Source: Flavobacterium branchiicola (GTDB lineage: Bacteria; Bacteroidota; Bacteroidia; Flavobacteriales; Flavobacteriaceae). Taken from it: 64,000 nucleotides of DNA. Numbering within the stretch: the stretch's first letter is position 1; every line of letters starts with the position of its first letter. A program made the translations under genes and the position numbers. A model generated the notes under the pieces. The model searched no databases. It was given only the letters and a program-made list of their open reading frames with translations, and was not told where the DNA came from. The DNA is taken from the NCBI RefSeq assembly GCF_018383905.1, contig NZ_JAGYWA010000002.1:367363-431362 (forward strand), read 5' to 3'. Below, piece by piece: positions 25,780-34,609 of the stretch.

Positions 25780-26613
25780 CTAATTTACGTATTTTAATGA
25801 AACCCAGTTGTTTCTTTGAAATTTTTTAACATAAGTTAAACCTTTTTCAGTACATGAAGCGTCGATAAAAGGAACATCTTCTTCATAAAAACCACTAAAA
25901 AGGATAATACCTTTAGGGTTTAAAGAATCAACATAAACCTGCATATCGTTCAACAAAATATTTCTATTGATGTTTGCAATAATCAAATCGTATTTTTTAC
26001 CAGCCAATAAAGCAGCATCGCCCTCATAAACGCTGATATGTTTGCAATTATTGCGTTCAGCATTTTCGATAGAATTTAAGTAACACCAGTTGTCAATGTC
26101 AATTGCATCAATTGGTTCGGCACCTTTCATTTCAGCAAGAATTGCCAGAATTGCAGTTCCGCAGCCCATATCTAAAGTTTTCAGACCTTTAACATCCATT
26201 TCTAATAAATGCTGAATCATCATGTGTGTAGTTTCATGATGTCCGGTTCCAAAACTCATTTTAGGCTCAATAACAATATCAAATTCGGCATCAGTTTTTG
26301 GGTGAAAAGGAGCACGAACGTGGCATTTTCCATCAACATCAATAGGTTCGAAGTTTTTTTCCCATTCCTCATTCCAGTTTACCTGATCGATTTCTTCAAT
26401 AGTATATTCGATTTTAAACTCTTCCGATTGCAAAATGTAAATATCATCCAGAATGTTTTCATCCCACAAATCTTTCTTCACAAAAGCCGAAATACCGTTT
26501 TCAGTTTCCGTAAAACTTTCAAACGCTTTCTCGCCTAATTCAGCAACTAAAATTTCTGATCCTAATTCTTTCGGCTCAATCGTAAAATGATATCCTAAAT
26601 ATATATTCGACAT
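25780..26613 (-). CDS. prmA: Ribosomal protein L11 methyltransferase
   Basis: A 277-residue SAM-dependent enzyme that trimethylates L11. Motifs are the SAM site LDMGCGTAILAILAEMKGA with AIDIDNWCYLNSIENAE, the PrmA signature FGTGHHETTHMM, and DLIIANINRNILL after it. The N-terminal domain is shorter than in E. coli, which is usual for Bacteroidota. The promoter box TACCTTTG is 15 bp upstream. clpS follows. Confidence 0.95.
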   Translation of the reverse strand: MSNIYLGYHFTIEPKELGSEILVAELGEKAFESFTETENGISAFVKKDLWDENILDDIYILQSEEFKIEYTIEEIDQVNWNEEWEKNFEPIDVDGKCHVRAPFHPKTDAEFDIVIEPKMSFGTGHHETTHMMIQHLLEMDVKGLKTLDMGCGTAILAILAEMKGAEPIDAIDIDNWCYLNSIENAERNNCKHISVYEGDAALLAGKKYDLIIANINRNILLNDMQVYVDSLNPKGIILFSGFYEEDVPFIDASCTEKGLTYVKKFQRNNWVSLKYVN

Positions 26614-26627
26614 AAATTATTTTTTTG

Positions 26628-26635
26628 CAAAGGTA
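26628..26635 (-). promoter_or_regulatory. -7 box TACCTTTG for prmA-clpS
   Basis: Exact TAnnTTTG on the minus strand, 14 bp before the prmA ATG. Confidence 0.5.
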
Positions 26636-26725
26636 AGAATACAAAGCAAAAGTTGTTTATAAATAATTCGGATTCTAATACTTATTAATGTTAATTTTGA
26701 TTCAAATTGTAAGGATTTTTTGAAT

Positions 26726-27862
26726 ATGAGGAATATTATTTTTGTTTTGCTCTTTGTGGTGTTAACCTCAGGAAGTTGTGAGAAAGAACATGAAGTTATA
26801 CGATCATTTTGTTATTGGAAAACCAACCTGGTTTTCGATAAACAGGATGATTCTTTAATGCAGAATTTGAACGTAAAGCATATGTATGTACGCTTTTTCG
26901 ATATTGATTGGAATCCTTATGCCAAGGAGCCATTGCCTGTTGCGACCATTTATGATATAAGATTAAATGATAGCAAACCTGATATAACGCCAAGTATATT
27001 TATAACAAACGAAGTGGTTTTGCAATCTAATAAGCAACAATTGGATAGTCTGGCAGTTCGAATTGCTAAGCGTGTGAATCAGATTGGAGTAAAAATGAAT
27101 GAAGTGACGGCCGATAAAAATACAAACGCAATTGTTTATCCACAGGATTATTATAAAAACGAAAATTATAAACGTCTTAATTACGATTCGGTAAAATCTA
27201 TAGAATTAGCAAAATTAAAAGTCGATTTTAAAGAGATTTTAATTGATTGCGACTGGACGCAAAAGTCCCAAAAGAATTATTTCTATTTATTGAAACAAAT
27301 CAAAAAAGAATATCCGGCAGCAAAAATTGCGGCAACAATACGACTCTGGCAATATAAATATGCTGAAAAAGCGGGAACACCGCCAGTAGATAAAGGTTTG
27401 CTAATGTGTTATAATTTGTCGAAACCGGATGATTTTAAAGCTAAAAATTCAATCGGGACAAGTGAAGAATTAGCACAATACATTACCCATGATAAATACA
27501 AATTAAAGCTCGATATTGCTTTGCCGCTGTACAGTTGGGCAGTAGTTTTTAGAGGAGATCAGTTTAAAGGAATCTTATCCGATTATGATCAATTGAGAAA
27601 TGACAGTCTTAAAGTGAAAAAGATTTCGGACTCTAAATATATCCTTCAGGACGATGTTTTAATTGGACAAACCTATTTGCGAAATGGTGACGAAATCAGA
27701 ATTGAGAAAATTTCTGAAGAGGAACTCGAGAAAATGATTTCGATTGTAAAAAGTAAAATTCAGATTGATAATCAAACTAAAGTCACGTTTTTCTCTTTTG
27801 ATAAAAAATACATTAACGATTATGGAATTCCAAATATCTCAAATTATTATGCGCGTTTTTAG
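26726..27862 (+). CDS. Lipoprotein of unknown function, possible TIM-barrel fold
   Basis: A 378-residue lipoprotein (lipobox SGSC, Cys18). It contains blocks that look like successive barrel strands: LNVKHMYVRFFDIDWNP, FKEILIDCDWTQKS, AKIAATIRLWQYKYAEK, DKGLLMCYNLSKP, LDIALPLYSWAVVFRG. The Asp-rich strand ends suggest a glycosidase-like or DUF3142-like barrel, but I cannot assign a family. The ATG at 26726 is preferred over a TTG two codons earlier. Its last 14 bp overlap the start of the next gene, so the two are translationally coupled and probably act together. Confidence 0.75.
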   Translation: MRNIIFVLLFVVLTSGSCEKEHEVIRSFCYWKTNLVFDKQDDSLMQNLNVKHMYVRFFDIDWNPYAKEPLPVATIYDIRLNDSKPDITPSIFITNEVVLQSNKQQLDSLAVRIAKRVNQIGVKMNEVTADKNTNAIVYPQDYYKNENYKRLNYDSVKSIELAKLKVDFKEILIDCDWTQKSQKNYFYLLKQIKKEYPAAKIAATIRLWQYKYAEKAGTPPVDKGLLMCYNLSKPDDFKAKNSIGTSEELAQYITHDKYKLKLDIALPLYSWAVVFRGDQFKGILSDYDQLRNDSLKVKKISDSKYILQDDVLIGQTYLRNGDEIRIEKISEEELEKMISIVKSKIQIDNQTKVTFFSFDKKYINDYGIPNISNYYARF

Positions 27863-30158
27863 TAGCCTTCTATTCGTTTTAAGCTTTCAGGTTTCTTTTG
27901 CCTGTGGTTGGAGTGTTTCGCCCGAAACCAGTCGTTTGGCTTTATTTAAAGCACAACGTGAAGGCTTTTTTAAACTTACGCCGTTTTATTATTCTGCAGA
28001 TTATTACTATTCGACGAACACTGTTTCCGAAGTTGATCAGGAATTGAATTGTTTAGAATGGAAGAAAAAATTAGGAAATCAGATTGATCCTAAAGATATT
28101 CATACTATTTTGTATGAAACAGATTCTGAGCAATTTGAAACCGCTTTTGAAAACAAATCGCTAAAAAAAGCATTTGAAAAAAACACTTTTATTGAGGCGT
28201 TGTTATTGCCAAAAAATAAAGCTTTTTTAAATTATATAGTATTTGCTAAAAAGCTGGAATACAATAGCAATATAGAGGTGAAATGGGAATCCTGGTCGCA
28301 AATTGGTTATGGAAGTAAAGACCATAAACTTGCGGAGGTGACCGATTTTGAAAAGAGAATAAAAGCCGCAAAAGATACTTTCCTGAAACAGCGTTATGCT
28401 TTTTTAACTTTGAGATATAGTTTTTATGCTCAGGATAAAAGTGAAGTAATTCGTTTATATGATACTTATTTTACAGAAAAGGATAACACTATTTTAGCAC
28501 CTTGGGCCTTATATTATAAAGCATTGTGTATTGATGATTTTACAATGCAAAATTATTTATTAAGTAAAGTTTTTGCTGCTTGCGAAGAAAAATCGTTTGC
28601 TGTCCTGCAACATTATAATTGGAAATTAACCGCAGAAACGCTAGCCTTAGCACAAAACGATGAAGAGCGAAGTGTAATTTTAGCTATAGAAAGTTTTCGA
28701 AACCCCGCACCGGACTTAAAAACAATTGAAGAAATCTATAAGTTAAGCCCAAACAGCGTCAATTTGAGTTTTTTAATCGGAAGAGAAATTAACAAACTAG
28801 AAGACTGGATTTTTACGCCACAATATACCAATAACGGCAGCCCGTCGGTTGTTTTTGACGGAACAGTCTGGTATGATAATTATGCTAAAGCAAAAGAAGA
28901 AAATTTCAACAAAGATATTTTGCATTTAAGAGCATTAGAGTATTTCTTGATTTCTATACGGGAACAAACATCAGGAGAACAAAAAGACTATATTACAGCT
29001 GCCATAGCGCAACTTTGCTTTATAGATGATCAGGTTGAAGAAGGAAAAAAATATACTAATATGATTTCTGATAAAGCCAATGCATCGATACAAATGCAGA
29101 AAAATATTCAATTGGCTTTGGTATCATTAAAACAAGACGATTTAAAAAGTGAGAAAGTGCAAAATCAGCTTTTCACTTATTTTGATTCCGTTGAAAATCT
29201 GGTTGAAACGGATTACGGATTGTTTAAGAATCTATACAGTTTGTATAGAATTGCCAGTGCCGACTTTTCGAAAAAAGGAGATCGCGTTTCAGCAGGTTTA
29301 TTAATGATGAAATCGGATCTTAAAAACGAAGGAGAATATTCTGTTTACAATAATCCGTATTATTACAGTTACATCGGTTACTTTGACCGCAGTGCAACGA
29401 CAAAAGATATTGATCGATTAATAGCATTAAAAGAAAAAGAAGATAAAACGCCTTTTGAGAAATATATTTGCTCGGGAACAATTGCTCCGGACATTAATTA
29501 TTATAAAGATCTGAAAGGAACCATCGCTTTTAGAAACAATAATTTAGAATTAGCTCTTGAAACTTTTGCGAGTATGCCGAAAGATTTTTGGGATAAAAAC
29601 TATGAGTTTAAAAATTATTTAAACGAAAATCCTTTTGCACCCAAAATTCTCCAAAAAGATAAAGAACGCAAATTTGATTATCATTTCAATAAAGCCGATT
29701 TTATTGCGAAACTTATTCAATTGAAGAAGCAGAATACAGCCACAAGCAATTTACAATTAGCCCACGCTTATTTTAATGTGTCTTATCTTGGGAATTCCTG
29801 GATGATGGTCGCGTATGACTGGACCTCTGGAGAATCGTATGTTGATTATGTTTATGGAGATAATTCTGAGCTTGAAAAGAGTTATCAAAAAGGCAATTAT
29901 TATAGTTTAACAATGGCTAAAATGTATTACGAAAAAGCCCTGAAGATGTCTAAAAATAATAATGAAAAAGCGTTAGCCAGTTTAATGATTTTTGAATGTA
30001 ATTATTACAATCATTATGCTAATGTGATTTCTGCCGAGGAAGAAGAGAAAAATCCGTTTAAAGCAGGGCAGGAGTTAGTTAATTTTTATTCGGTTTACAA
30101 AACAACGCCAACATTTAAAAAGTACAATTGTCCGCTTTTGAAATCATTTATTAATTAG
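27849..30158 (+). CDS. Large exported protein of unknown function, TPR-like helical
   Basis: A 769-residue protein with a signal peptide (MRVFSSLLFVLSFQVSFACGW). The mature protein begins CGWSVSPETSRLALFKAQ, so Cys could also be lipidated, though the lipobox FAC is poor. Most of the chain is helical and Tyr/Asp/Glu-rich, with TPR-like pieces (LAPWALYYKALCIDDF, LALETFASMPKDFWDKN, MAKMYYEKALKMSKNNNEKALA). No enzyme motif is recognised. The ATG at 27849 lies inside the preceding lipoprotein gene; longer upstream starts lack a signal peptide. It ends before a heptamer repeat and a terminator. Confidence 0.75.
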   Translation: MRVFSSLLFVLSFQVSFACGWSVSPETSRLALFKAQREGFFKLTPFYYSADYYYSTNTVSEVDQELNCLEWKKKLGNQIDPKDIHTILYETDSEQFETAFENKSLKKAFEKNTFIEALLLPKNKAFLNYIVFAKKLEYNSNIEVKWESWSQIGYGSKDHKLAEVTDFEKRIKAAKDTFLKQRYAFLTLRYSFYAQDKSEVIRLYDTYFTEKDNTILAPWALYYKALCIDDFTMQNYLLSKVFAACEEKSFAVLQHYNWKLTAETLALAQNDEERSVILAIESFRNPAPDLKTIEEIYKLSPNSVNLSFLIGREINKLEDWIFTPQYTNNGSPSVVFDGTVWYDNYAKAKEENFNKDILHLRALEYFLISIREQTSGEQKDYITAAIAQLCFIDDQVEEGKKYTNMISDKANASIQMQKNIQLALVSLKQDDLKSEKVQNQLFTYFDSVENLVETDYGLFKNLYSLYRIASADFSKKGDRVSAGLLMMKSDLKNEGEYSVYNNPYYYSYIGYFDRSATTKDIDRLIALKEKEDKTPFEKYICSGTIAPDINYYKDLKGTIAFRNNNLELALETFASMPKDFWDKNYEFKNYLNENPFAPKILQKDKERKFDYHFNKADFIAKLIQLKKQNTATSNLQLAHAYFNVSYLGNSWMMVAYDWTSGESYVDYVYGDNSELEKSYQKGNYYSLTMAKMYYEKALKMSKNNNEKALASLMIFECNYYNHYANVISAEEEEKNPFKAGQELVNFYSVYKTTPTFKKYNCPLLKSFIN

Positions 30159-30164
30159 CTTTTA

Positions 30165-30196
30165 GAGTTATGAGTTATGAGTTATGAGTTATGAGT
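30165..30196. repeat. Heptamer tandem repeat GAGTTAT x4
   Basis: Four perfect copies of GAGTTAT (30165-30192) plus four bases. A related degenerate run occurs at 43219-43248. Confidence 0.85.
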
Positions 30197-30209
30197 GGAA
30201 TTGGAAAAT

Positions 30210-30242
30210 AAAAAAAGCGTTCGATATGCGAACGCTTTTTTT
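30210..30242. terminator. Bidirectional terminator between convergent genes
   Basis: Stem AGCGTTCG / CGAACGCT (30216-30223 with 30229-30236) flanked by A and T runs. It serves both the unknown pair (+) and tpiA (-). Confidence 0.92.
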
Positions 30243-30264
30243 ATAGGGATTTCAAAATCTAAAA

Positions 30265-31017
30265 TTAGATTGCCGTTACGATTGCTAAGAAATCGTCTGC
30301 TTTTAAAGCAGCACCTCCAATTAAACCACCGTCTACGTCTGGTTTAGAGAAGATTTCTTTTGCGTTATCCGGTTTTACAGAACCACCGTATAGGATAGAA
30401 ACTTCGTCAGCGATTTCAGCTCCGTAAGCTTTACGAACAACTTCTCTGATAAATTCGTGCATTTCCTGAGCCTGTTCTGGCGAAGCAGTTTCTCCCGTTC
30501 CAATAGCCCAAACTGGTTCGTAAGCTAAAACAACTTTAGACCATGATTCTTTTGAGATTTGAAATAATCCGTCACGTAATTGATTTTCAACAATGTTGAA
30601 ATGATTTCCAGACTGACGGTCTTTTAATTCTTCTCCAAAACAGAAAATAACTGTCATATCATGTTTTAACGCAGTATCAACTTTGTTTGCGATTAAAGCA
30701 TCAGTTTCATGAAAAATAGCTCTACGCTCAGAGTGACCAAGAATTACAGTGTTTACACCAATACTAGTTAACATGTCTGCAGAAATTTCTCCTGTAAAAG
30801 CACCACCTTCTGCCTGGTGAACGTTTTGAGCAGAAACACCAATTGTAGTGTTTTTTACTTTTGCAACCGCAGCTTGTAAGTTTACAAACGTTGGAGCTAC
30901 AATTACTTGTGCAGTAGTTTTTGCAGGTATTTTAGTGATTAACTCGCTTAATAATTCTTCAGTCTGTGCTGCGTTTTTATGCATTTTCCAGTTTCCTGCA
31001 ACAATCTTTTTTCTCAT
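30265..31017 (-). CDS. tpiA: Triosephosphate isomerase
   Basis: This 250-residue glycolytic enzyme interconverts dihydroxyacetone phosphate and glyceraldehyde-3-phosphate. All hallmarks are present: GNWKMHKN with the catalytic Lys, VILGHSERR with the catalytic His, AYEPVWAIGTG with the catalytic Glu, and the phosphate-binding YGGSVKPDNA and GLIGGAAL. Length is normal. It is followed by a strong bidirectional terminator; the thioredoxin-like lipoprotein gene lies 51 bp upstream. Confidence 0.98.
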   Translation of the reverse strand: MRKKIVAGNWKMHKNAAQTEELLSELITKIPAKTTAQVIVAPTFVNLQAAVAKVKNTTIGVSAQNVHQAEGGAFTGEISADMLTSIGVNTVILGHSERRAIFHETDALIANKVDTALKHDMTVIFCFGEELKDRQSGNHFNIVENQLRDGLFQISKESWSKVVLAYEPVWAIGTGETASPEQAQEMHEFIREVVRKAYGAEIADEVSILYGGSVKPDNAKEIFSKPDVDGGLIGGAALKADDFLAIVTAI

Positions 31018-31068
31018 TTTGGTAGTTTTTATTATTCTTTTAATTTTTGTTTTAAATAAGTCGGCGAA

Positions 31069-31569
31069 TTATTCGTATTGTGTAGTTTTTACCGCCTCAT
31101 TGATTTTATCAAAATCAGTTTCAATAGCACGGTATAGTACAATAGTACCCGTTCTGTCAATAACAATATATCTTGGAATCCAGTCTAAATCAATTGCTTT
31201 TCCAAAAACACCTTTCATACCGTCATTCATCATAAAATGATCTCCTTTTAATTCGTGTTTTTCAATTCCTGCTTTCCATTTGTCAGCCGTTTTATCAGCA
31301 GAAAGGAATAAGTAAGATACATTCGGATTTGCAGCTTGTAATTCTTTTAGTTTTGGCATCGCTTTTACACAATCTCCACACCATGAAGCCCAAACCTCAA
31401 TAACCAGATTTTTTCCTTTGTATTTTTTTAAAATGTCTTTAAACGCAACCTGGCTTCCGTCTGTTGCTAATAATTTTTCTGATAACGCCTCTTTAGAAAA
31501 ACTTGTTTTCTGCGCTTGAGAACAAGAAAATGTAATAAATGCGATAACGATTAGGGCTAATTGTTTCAT
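31069..31569 (-). CDS. Thioredoxin-family lipoprotein (TlpA-like)
   Basis: A 166-residue periplasmic-facing thiol protein with a lipobox-like TFSC (Cys16). The active site WASWCGDCVKAMP has a CGDC motif rather than CGPC, and the cis-Pro loop is DWIPRYIVIDRTG. The domain is complete. CGDC variants occur in Bacteroidota TlpA-like proteins; whether it oxidises or reduces partners cannot be told. It has its own promoter and may also lead into tpiA. Confidence 0.88.
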   Translation of the reverse strand: MKQLALIVIAFITFSCSQAQKTSFSKEALSEKLLATDGSQVAFKDILKKYKGKNLVIEVWASWCGDCVKAMPKLKELQAANPNVSYLFLSADKTADKWKAGIEKHELKGDHFMMNDGMKGVFGKAIDLDWIPRYIVIDRTGTIVLYRAIETDFDKINEAVKTTQYE

Positions 31570-31603
31570 ATAAGTTTCTATTTTTATTTTAATACTGAAT
31601 TCA

Positions 31604-31611
31604 CAAAGTTA
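31604..31611 (-). promoter_or_regulatory. -7 box TAACTTTG for the thioredoxin-like gene
   Basis: Exact TAnnTTTG on the minus strand, with a TTG (31630-31632) 18 nt upstream as the -33 element. Confidence 0.6.
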
Positions 31612-31830
31612 AACAAACAAATGGAATGCCAATTCCAGATTAACAAAATTTCAAGACTAGCTTATTTTATAACAAAACGGGAAATTTAGGTTAGAAAATA
31701 CCAAATGAAATCGTAATAGTTGAGCGTAAAACCGCCTGTTTTTCAAAATGTTTTTTCTAATGACTACAAAAATGAAGAAGATTTTTATTTCTCAGAAAAA
31801 ATTTACGGCAAAAAAACGTCAGATTTTCAT

Positions 31831-31866
31831 AAAAAAGCCTTCAATAAATAATTTCATTGAAGGCTT
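31831..31866 (-). terminator. Terminator after the alpha/beta-hydrolase gene
   Basis: Stem AAGCCTTCAAT / ATTGAAGGCTT (31835-31845 with 31856-31866), ending in six T on the minus strand. Confidence 0.9.
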
Positions 31867-31874
31867 AAGTAATT

Positions 31875-32537
31875 TTAGTCGTAATTTCCGTTTGCCCATT
31901 TTTTACTTGGAGCAATCCAATTGTCTGCGGCTTTGTACAAAAAGCCATGTTTTAGACCAGTGTTAAGTTCAATTTCTTTAAAATGAATTATATTGCATTT
32001 GGAAGTTTCCTTTCTTTTGATGGCAGAAACGCCGTAAATATCTGATTTTTCGTAAATCGTTAAAATATTTCCGCAGAAATTAATATCCGGAATTTCGGTA
32101 ATATCCTGATCCCTGAAACAACCAATAAAAACAAAATTTACATCTGGATTTGCCAGATAAGTAGAAACATATTGAGCAATATAACCACCTTGTGAAGTTC
32201 CGATTACCGTAATATGATTGGATGGAGTGCCTTTTTTTATAAGCGCTTTAATTTGTTTTACAATCTTTTCTGCATAGTCAGCAGAATTGGTGTTTTTCTT
32301 TCTTTTTTCACTAAAAACAATAAAGTTATCTTTTCTGAAAGAGGCTAAAATCTCATTGTATTCTGCCTTACCATATTCTGGATGAGCAACACTTAGATCG
32401 TTATCTTCTACAAATTTGTTATGAAAAAAGAAGATATAGCGTTGATCGGCATTTTTTGTTTTATCCTGGCTAAATCCTATTATGCTAAAAAGCATAATGA
32501 TTAAAAAAGGAAGTTGTTTAAAGTTTTGGTTCATCAT
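31875..32537 (-). CDS. Exported alpha/beta-hydrolase-fold protein
   Basis: A 220-residue exported protein (signal peptide ending GFSQ). The nucleophile elbow is GTSQGGYIAQYVS, preceded by the strand NHITVIG. Candidate acid and base are in LTIYEKSDIYG and LKHGFLYK. Sequence between 45 and 100 is Lys-rich and unlike known lipases. The specific substrate is unknown. A single-gene unit with its own terminator. Confidence 0.75.
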   Translation of the reverse strand: MMNQNFKQLPFLIIMLFSIIGFSQDKTKNADQRYIFFFHNKFVEDNDLSVAHPEYGKAEYNEILASFRKDNFIVFSEKRKKNTNSADYAEKIVKQIKALIKKGTPSNHITVIGTSQGGYIAQYVSTYLANPDVNFVFIGCFRDQDITEIPDINFCGNILTIYEKSDIYGVSAIKRKETSKCNIIHFKEIELNTGLKHGFLYKAADNWIAPSKKWANGNYD

Positions 32538-32566
32538 TTTAGTTTATTGGTTGGTATTAAGTGGAT

Positions 32567-32612
32567 AAAAAAAAGGCGTTAATATATCTAGAATATAGAA
32601 TATTAACGCCTT
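32567..32612 (-). terminator. Terminator after the MauE/DoxX-type gene
   Basis: Perfect 13-bp stem AAGGCGTTAATAT / ATATTAACGCCTT (32573-32585 with 32600-32612), eight T on the minus strand. Confidence 0.92.
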
Positions 32613-32631
32613 ATTATATTATTTAGTATTC

Positions 32632-33753
32632 TTAAATACCGTATGCAACATCTGATAATTCTAATTTATCGACGTCATTATAATGTACTTTTTGTACTAT
32701 TGTTCCTTTATGTAAAACTACAATACTAGGGTTTGCTCTTTCGATAGTTTTAAGCGCTGTAGCATCGCAGAAATAGAAATCAACATCTAGTCCGTAAGTT
32801 TTTTTAGCCTTTGCAATTTCATCAGCACCAGAAGCCGTCATAGCAACTACTTTGTAACCTTTTGCTTTGGCATCTGCAGTTACTTTAGCTAATTTTTTCA
32901 TACCGGCAGGTTCTGATAAAGTCAAATCGTAAGTAACAAAAATCACCAATTTAGGTTCTTTTAATAATTCTTCTTTATAATCAGAATCCTCTTTTGTCAT
33001 TGTAAAATCATGAATTGGCGGTACATAACCTTCTGTAATTACTTTGTCTTTACGATCAACAAAAGTCGCGCCTTCAGGAATATTCATTAAATCTTTCTCC
33101 GTAAATTCTTTATCAACACCATTTACTTTGTAGATAAAAATCATTTCTACCACAGATTTTGGAGCACCTTCAGGAATTTCCATTCCTTTCTCGATATTAG
33201 TTCCAACTTTGTACGGACGGAAATCTTTTAAAGGATTATGATTTAAAACCCAAACTGCCATAAATGCGCATAAAACAACACTTACATAAACTGCAAAATT
33301 GGTTTGAGGTGTTGAAAATAAAGGCTTAATTAATTTTTGATTGATGAATAAAATCAAAATAAAGAATAACAAAACAACATCTTTGGTGAAAGATTGCCAA
33401 GGTGTTAAGTGTAAAGCGTCTCCAAAGCATCCGCAATCTTTTACTACATCAAAATAAGCAGAGTAGAAAGTAAGGAAGGTAAAGAAAACAATTAAAAGCA
33501 GTAAAGCCCAAATCGTCAGTTTTGATTTGTATCCAACCAAAAGCATTACACCCAAAACTACTTCCAGAATCACTAAAATAATAGCTAATCCTAAAGCCAA
33601 TGGCTCTAAGAAAGGCATGTTGAAAACAGGTTCACTGAAGTATTCGGCTAATTTATAAGAGAAACCAACAGGATCATTTAATTTGATTAATCCGGAAATG
33701 ATAAATAAAACACCGACAAATAATCGGGAGAATTGGGTAAGGATGTTTTTCAT
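32632..33753 (-). CDS. MauE/DoxX-family redox membrane protein (BT_3928-like)
   Basis: A 373-residue protein. Residues 1-150 hold four TM helices of the DoxX/MauE type with the marker DVVKDCGCFGDALHLTPWQSF, a Cys-Gly-Cys redox motif. A fifth TM (about 150-170) leads to a soluble C-terminal half with a thioredoxin-like fold (KLVIFVTYDLTLSEPAGMKKLAKV, FYFCDATALKTIERANPSIVVLHKG) that lacks a CxxC pair. It probably supports thiol/disulfide chemistry or an acceptor protein in the envelope. It is next to the DUF1599 gene upstream on the same strand, separated by an inverted repeat. Confidence 0.85.
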   Translation of the reverse strand: MKNILTQFSRLFVGVLFIISGLIKLNDPVGFSYKLAEYFSEPVFNMPFLEPLALGLAIILVILEVVLGVMLLVGYKSKLTIWALLLLIVFFTFLTFYSAYFDVVKDCGCFGDALHLTPWQSFTKDVVLLFFILILFINQKLIKPLFSTPQTNFAVYVSVVLCAFMAVWVLNHNPLKDFRPYKVGTNIEKGMEIPEGAPKSVVEMIFIYKVNGVDKEFTEKDLMNIPEGATFVDRKDKVITEGYVPPIHDFTMTKEDSDYKEELLKEPKLVIFVTYDLTLSEPAGMKKLAKVTADAKAKGYKVVAMTASGADEIAKAKKTYGLDVDFYFCDATALKTIERANPSIVVLHKGTIVQKVHYNDVDKLELSDVAYGI

Positions 33754-33762
33754 AAAAATATA

Positions 33763-33850
33763 AAATTTTTAAAATTCCAATTTTTTAAAACCCCAAATCC
33801 CAAAATCATGTCGGAAAATTGGAATTTGGAATTTAAAATTTGGAATTTTA
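33763..33850. repeat. Inverted-repeat spacer (AATTCCAA / TTGGAATT words)
   Basis: AAATTCCAATTTT at 33772-33784 pairs perfectly with AAAATTGGAATTT at 33815-33827, and further TTTGGAATTT copies follow to 33850. It separates two minus-strand genes. Confidence 0.7.
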
Positions 33851-34390
33851 TTTAGTAATAGGATTTAATATCAAAGCAAAAACGGAATAATTAATCATAT
33901 CCTGATAATTGGCGTCGATACCTTCAGAAACGATTGTTTTTCCTTTATTATCTTCGATTTGCTTAACGCGAAGAAGCTTTTGCAGAATCAAATCAGTCAG
34001 TGAGCTTACACGCATATCACGCCATGCCTCACCGTAGTCGTGATTTTTGGCTTCCATTAATTCTTTGGTCAGTTTAACTTTAGCATCATATAATTCAGTT
34101 GCTTTTTCAACGTCAAGATCCGGTTGGTCAACAACGCCAAGTTCCAGCTGAATCAAAGCCATGATAGAATAATTGATGATTCCGATAAATTCTCCTTTTT
34201 CGTCTTCATCCACTTTACGGACTTCGTTTTCCTGTAAACTTCTAATTCTTTGCGCTTTTATAAAGATTTGATCCGTTAGTGATGGCAATCTTAAAATTCG
34301 CCACGCACTGCCGTAATCTGTCATTTTATTGATAAACAAGGTTCGGCAAACCGCGATTACATTATCAAACTCTTGGGAAGTATTCTTCAT
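33848..34390 (-). CDS. DUF1599-domain protein with internal duplication
   Basis: A 180-residue protein made of two similar halves: KMTDYGSAWRILRLPSLTDQI..KAQRIRSLQ..INYSIMALIQLEL (about 20-85) and KNHDYGEAWRDMRVSSLTDLI..KLLRVKQIE..INYSVFALIL (about 112-178). This matches DUF1599, conserved in Bacteroidota. Glu/Asp/His-rich helices recall MazG-like pyrophosphatase folds, but that is only a guess. It is divergent from folP, so a link with folate or nucleotide metabolism is possible. Confidence 0.85.
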   Translation of the reverse strand: MKNTSQEFDNVIAVCRTLFINKMTDYGSAWRILRLPSLTDQIFIKAQRIRSLQENEVRKVDEDEKGEFIGIINYSIMALIQLELGVVDQPDLDVEKATELYDAKVKLTKELMEAKNHDYGEAWRDMRVSSLTDLILQKLLRVKQIEDNKGKTIVSEGIDANYQDMINYSVFALILNPITK

Positions 34391-34420
34391 TTATATGCTG
34401 TATATTTGCTAAAATTTCTT

Positions 34421-34428
34421 CAAAAATA
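34421..34428 (-). promoter_or_regulatory. Promoter of the DUF1599 gene
   Basis: TATTTTTG on the minus strand matches TAnnTTTG, with TTG at 34449-34451 exactly 20 nt upstream, a good -33/-7 pair. Confidence 0.65.
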
Positions 34429-34442
34429 GGTATAAAATTAAA

Positions 34443-34596
34443 TAGTTTCAAGTTTCAGGTTTTCTTTGTTTCAAGTTTTTTCTTAACAAAGTGTTAATGG
34501 AACTAGAATGTGAAAATGTTTAAAGTTTCATGTTTCATATTTCATGTTCTGGAAACACGCAATCTGCTTCAACTTGAAACTTTCAACTTGAAACAA
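34443..34596. repeat. Repeat-word region between DUF1599 gene and folP
   Basis: Reiterated GTTTCAAGTTT/GTTTCATGTTTCAT words on the left and CTTGAAACTTTCAACTTGAAAC on the right, which can pair as a long imperfect stem. It lies between divergent genes and overlaps their promoters. Confidence 0.6.
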
Positions 34597-34609
34597 AAAA
34601 ATAAACAAA

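Larger units (their letters stand above)
31570..31874. other. 305-bp gap between minus-strand genes
   Basis: Contains the promoter of the thioredoxin-like gene at its low-coordinate end and the terminator of the alpha/beta-hydrolase gene at its high end. The middle is AT-rich and I see no gene in it. Confidence 0.7.

Noticed and set aside
27765..27848. Longer start of the 769-residue exported protein inside the preceding gene
   Set aside because: The extension is Lys-rich with no signal peptide; the ATG at 27849 gives one.
31748..31966. Plus-strand frame of 72 codons near 31.8 kb
   Set aside because: It runs across a terminator hairpin and antisense to the alpha/beta-hydrolase gene.
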